Below are positions 59,833 to 61,598 of a stretch of 61,598 bases of DNA, in pieces. Source of the DNA: CAZGXM01 sp964529795 (GTDB lineage: Bacteria > Bacillota > JADQBR01); assembly GCA_964529795.1 (NCBI GenBank), contig CAZGXM010000007.1, positions 1 to 61,598 of the forward strand, read 5' to 3'. Position numbers and translations under genes: made by a program. The notes under the pieces were generated by a model. The model made no database searches, had not been told where the DNA came from, and saw nothing but the letters and a program-made list of their open reading frames with translations. Positions within the stretch are counted from its first letter, which is position 1. Each line of letters starts with the position of its first letter.

Positions 59833-60345
59833 ATGGCGAACTTAGTGTTAATAGGCTTTATGGGGTCGGGCAAGACCACTGTCGGGTTCCGGTTGGCCAA
59901 GGCCCTAAACTGGCGGTTTATTGATACTGATTTGGAAATCGAAAAGTTGACCGGCTTGACTATCACCCGGATATTCATCAAGCACGGTGAACGCCGTTTC
60001 CGTTCCGAAGAGGAACTGATGGTTAAAAAAGTCGCCTTGATGAGTAACGCGGTGATTGCTACCGGCGGCGGTGTAGTATTGAACCCGGAAAATACGCGGA
60101 GGCTAAAAGTCAACGGTATCATTGTTTGGTTAAAAGCCAACCCGGGGGCCATAGTGAAGCGTATCGGGCACAATCGTAACCGCCCGCTGCTGCGCCCGCG
60201 TGCTGATGCGCAAAGGATCAAAGAGATGCTGAAAGAAAGGGAACGCTACTATAACGAAGCAGCGGACATAATTATTGATACGCACGGGAAAAAGCATGAA
60301 CAGGTTGTTGCAGAAATACTCAGGAAAATTGAGGGATTGATATGA
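59833..60345 (+). CDS. aroK: Shikimate kinase
   Basis: A 170-residue nucleoside-monophosphate-kinase-like enzyme that phosphorylates shikimate. Walker A is GFMGSGKTT, the shikimate-binding DTDLEIEK follows, then RRFRSEEE, the GGGVVLNPEN loop and the lid segment RPLLRPRAD. ATG 59833 lies eight bases after TAAGGA; ATG 59824 is closer to the site. It overlaps aroB by four bases. Confidence 0.95.
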   Translation: MANLVLIGFMGSGKTTVGFRLAKALNWRFIDTDLEIEKLTGLTITRIFIKHGERRFRSEEELMVKKVALMSNAVIATGGGVVLNPENTRRLKVNGIIVWLKANPGAIVKRIGHNRNRPLLRPRADAQRIKEMLKERERYYNEAADIIIDTHGKKHEQVVAEILRKIEGLI

Positions 60346-61415
60346 AGACGGTTACCGTAGGTCTGGACAAGAGGCGTTATAACATACATATCGGTGAAAA
60401 CTTATTGGAGAAAGCAGGCGATTTTTTGCCACCGGGCTTAAGCAGCAACTGCTTGCTGGTAACCGATGAGTATGTGGATGGGCATTACGGTGCCCAGGTA
60501 AAAGAAATATTGGCAGGGTTGGGTTTTAACGTATCCAAGGAAGTGGTTCCCCCGGGAGAATCGGCCAAATGTTTGGCGATGGCAGCACGGCTTTACAACC
60601 GGGCATTTGACCACGGCCTGGGCCGTCGCTCGCCTATTTTTGCCCTGGGCGGTGGCGTGGTGGGAGATTTGGCCGGCTTTGTTGCTGCTACCTACATGCG
60701 GGGAGTACCGTTCATCCAGCTGCCGACAACCCTGTTGGCCCAGGTGGACAGCAGCGTGGGCGGCAAGGTGGCCATCAACCACCCCCGGGGGAAAAACATT
60801 ATCGGCGCTTTTTACCAGCCCAAGGCCGTCATAGCAGATATTTCCTTACTTAAAACCCTGCCCGAGCGGGAACTACAAGCCGGCATGGCGGAGGTCATCA
60901 AATACGGAGTAATTCGGGATGAAGACTTTTTTCAGTATTTGGAGGAAAACCTGGAGCAGGCCATGGCGCTGGACACTCAGGTGTTGGGAAATATGGTTGC
61001 CCGCTGCTGTGAGATCAAGGCCCGGGTGGTGGAAAAGGATGAGCGGGAAGCCGGACTACGTGCTATTTTGAACTTCGGCCATACCGTGGGACATGCCATT
61101 GAAGCTTTGGGTAACTACCGCCTGAAAAACCATGGTGAAGCGGTGGCGGTGGGCATGGCGATGGAAGCAGGCCTGGCCAACGTCCTGGGGATGTTTGCCG
61201 ACGAAGAATTACAGCGGCTGAGAAAGCTGCTGCAAAGGGTGTCCCTGGACATCCAACCGCCCGAAGAATGGCGCAGGCGGGAGGCCATCGAACTGATGCA
61301 GCAGGATAAAAAAGCGGTGCAAAAAGAAATATATTTTGTGCTCCCCCGAACGATTGGTGAAGTGGTGATAGAAAATATTTCCGCCGCGAAACTTGAACAA
61401 TTGTTACCGGAATAA
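60342..61415 (+). CDS. aroB: 3-Dehydroquinate synthase
   Basis: A 357-residue NAD- and zinc-dependent enzyme that makes 3-dehydroquinate from DAHP, the second step of the shikimate route. Motifs: VPPGESAKC, LGGGVVGDLAGFVAATYMRG, PTTLLAQVDSSVGGKVAINHP, EVIKYGVI, and the metal-binding LNFGHTVGHAIE and NHGEAVAVGM. The ATGA overlap with aroK shows translational coupling. A terminator follows. Confidence 0.96.
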   Translation: MKTVTVGLDKRRYNIHIGENLLEKAGDFLPPGLSSNCLLVTDEYVDGHYGAQVKEILAGLGFNVSKEVVPPGESAKCLAMAARLYNRAFDHGLGRRSPIFALGGGVVGDLAGFVAATYMRGVPFIQLPTTLLAQVDSSVGGKVAINHPRGKNIIGAFYQPKAVIADISLLKTLPERELQAGMAEVIKYGVIRDEDFFQYLEENLEQAMALDTQVLGNMVARCCEIKARVVEKDEREAGLRAILNFGHTVGHAIEALGNYRLKNHGEAVAVGMAMEAGLANVLGMFADEELQRLRKLLQRVSLDIQPPEEWRRREAIELMQQDKKAVQKEIYFVLPRTIGEVVIENISAAKLEQLLPE

Positions 61416-61422
61416 TTTCAGG

Positions 61423-61447
61423 ACCGGCTGAGGCCGGTTTTATTTTT
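61423..61447 (+). terminator. Rho-independent terminator after aroB
   Basis: ACCGGC (61423-61428) pairs with GCCGGT (61433-61438), loop TGAG, followed by TTTTATTTTTG. Confidence 0.85.
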
Positions 61448-61521
61448 GCTGGAAACATGAGAAAAAAAAGGAAAATAGTTGGCGGAAATCGAAATATGGA
61501 AGGGGGAAGAGGTGTTGTTAC

Positions 61522-61598
61522 GTGCCGCGAAAAAAACAGCTTGGGGAGTTTTTAATTGAAAATAGATTGATAACCTATGCGCAGCTTCAGGAAGCCCT
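61522..61598 (+). CDS. Start of a PilB/GspE-type secretion ATPase (partial)
   Basis: GTG 61522 behind AGAGG opens a frame that runs off the window (MPRKKQLGEFLIENRLITYA, then QLQEA). The pattern matches the N-terminal MshEN/GspE_N domain of type IV pilus and type II secretion ATPases, where LGxFLIENxLIT is characteristic. In related Clostridia a pil cluster follows aroB. Only 25 codons are visible, so the full family is inferred. Confidence 0.7.
   Translation, partial: MPRKKQLGEFLIENRLITYAQLQEA

Noticed and set aside
1..61598. CRISPR arrays, prophage, insertion sequences, rRNA or tRNA genes
   Set aside because: Nothing with regular spaced repeats, transposase or integrase motifs, or tRNA/rRNA structure was found on either strand.

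Overview
The window reads as the chromosome of an anaerobic, spore-forming Firmicute of the class Clostridia, most like the Peptococcaceae/Desulfotomaculum group. The evidence is an intact pro-sigma-K gene, the gene order alaS-ireB-ruvX-DUF1292, a T-box, a c-di-AMP and purine riboswitches, a PcrB-type prenyltransferase, oxygen-sensitive Fe-S enzymes (L-serine dehydratase, YgfK, a QueG-like protein), frequent GTG/TTG starts behind strong Shine-Dalgarno sites, and an aroC-aroK-aroB block running into a pilB-like gene. The species cannot be named from the sequence alone.

Region 1 (1-14.9 kb) is housekeeping: T-box-controlled alaS, ireB, ruvX, a DUF1292 gene, a VanW-domain protein, mltG, a U32 peptidase, DUF4911, a lipoprotein, a class B penicillin-binding protein, ktrB-ktrA potassium uptake under a c-di-AMP riboswitch, and an FMN glutamate-synthase-like protein.

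Region 2 (15.3-45.3 kb) is a 30-kb purine/urate catabolic island, all on the plus strand. It begins with an XRE-cupin regulator. It then holds two PLP fold-type-II enzymes, a fused Fe-S/molybdopterin hydroxylase, a hydantoinase, YgeY, YgeW, carbamate kinase, a three-subunit molybdenum hydroxylase, YgfK, a second hydroxylase whose molybdopterin subunit is split over two genes, an AzgA-type purine permease, two amidohydrolases (one SsnA), adenine deaminase and both L-serine dehydratase subunits. A decayed xdhC-type accessory gene marks the end. Two guanine-class purine riboswitches lie inside the island, each in front of a molybdenum hydroxylase, and both look like ON switches. A third, unidentified, strongly self-complementary segment lies between hydA and ygeY. 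The likely chemistry is deamination of adenine and guanine, hydroxylation to xanthine/urate, reductive ring opening (YgfK), hydrolysis (HydA, SsnA, YgeY), carbamoyl transfer and ATP formation (YgeW, ArcC), and deamination of a three-carbon amino acid to pyruvate (PLP enzymes and/or serine dehydratase).

Region 3 (45.3-56.5 kb) is looser: sigK, several membrane or exported proteins without a known role, DUF2284, pcrB on the minus strand, a polytopic transporter-like protein, a QueG-like Fe-S protein, a lipoprotein, and a decayed export system (hlyD pseudogene plus ABC-2 permease with no ATPase between them). Region 4 (56.6 kb to the end) is yqeG, aroE, a MerR regulator, aroC, aroK, aroB and the first codons of a pilB/gspE-like gene.
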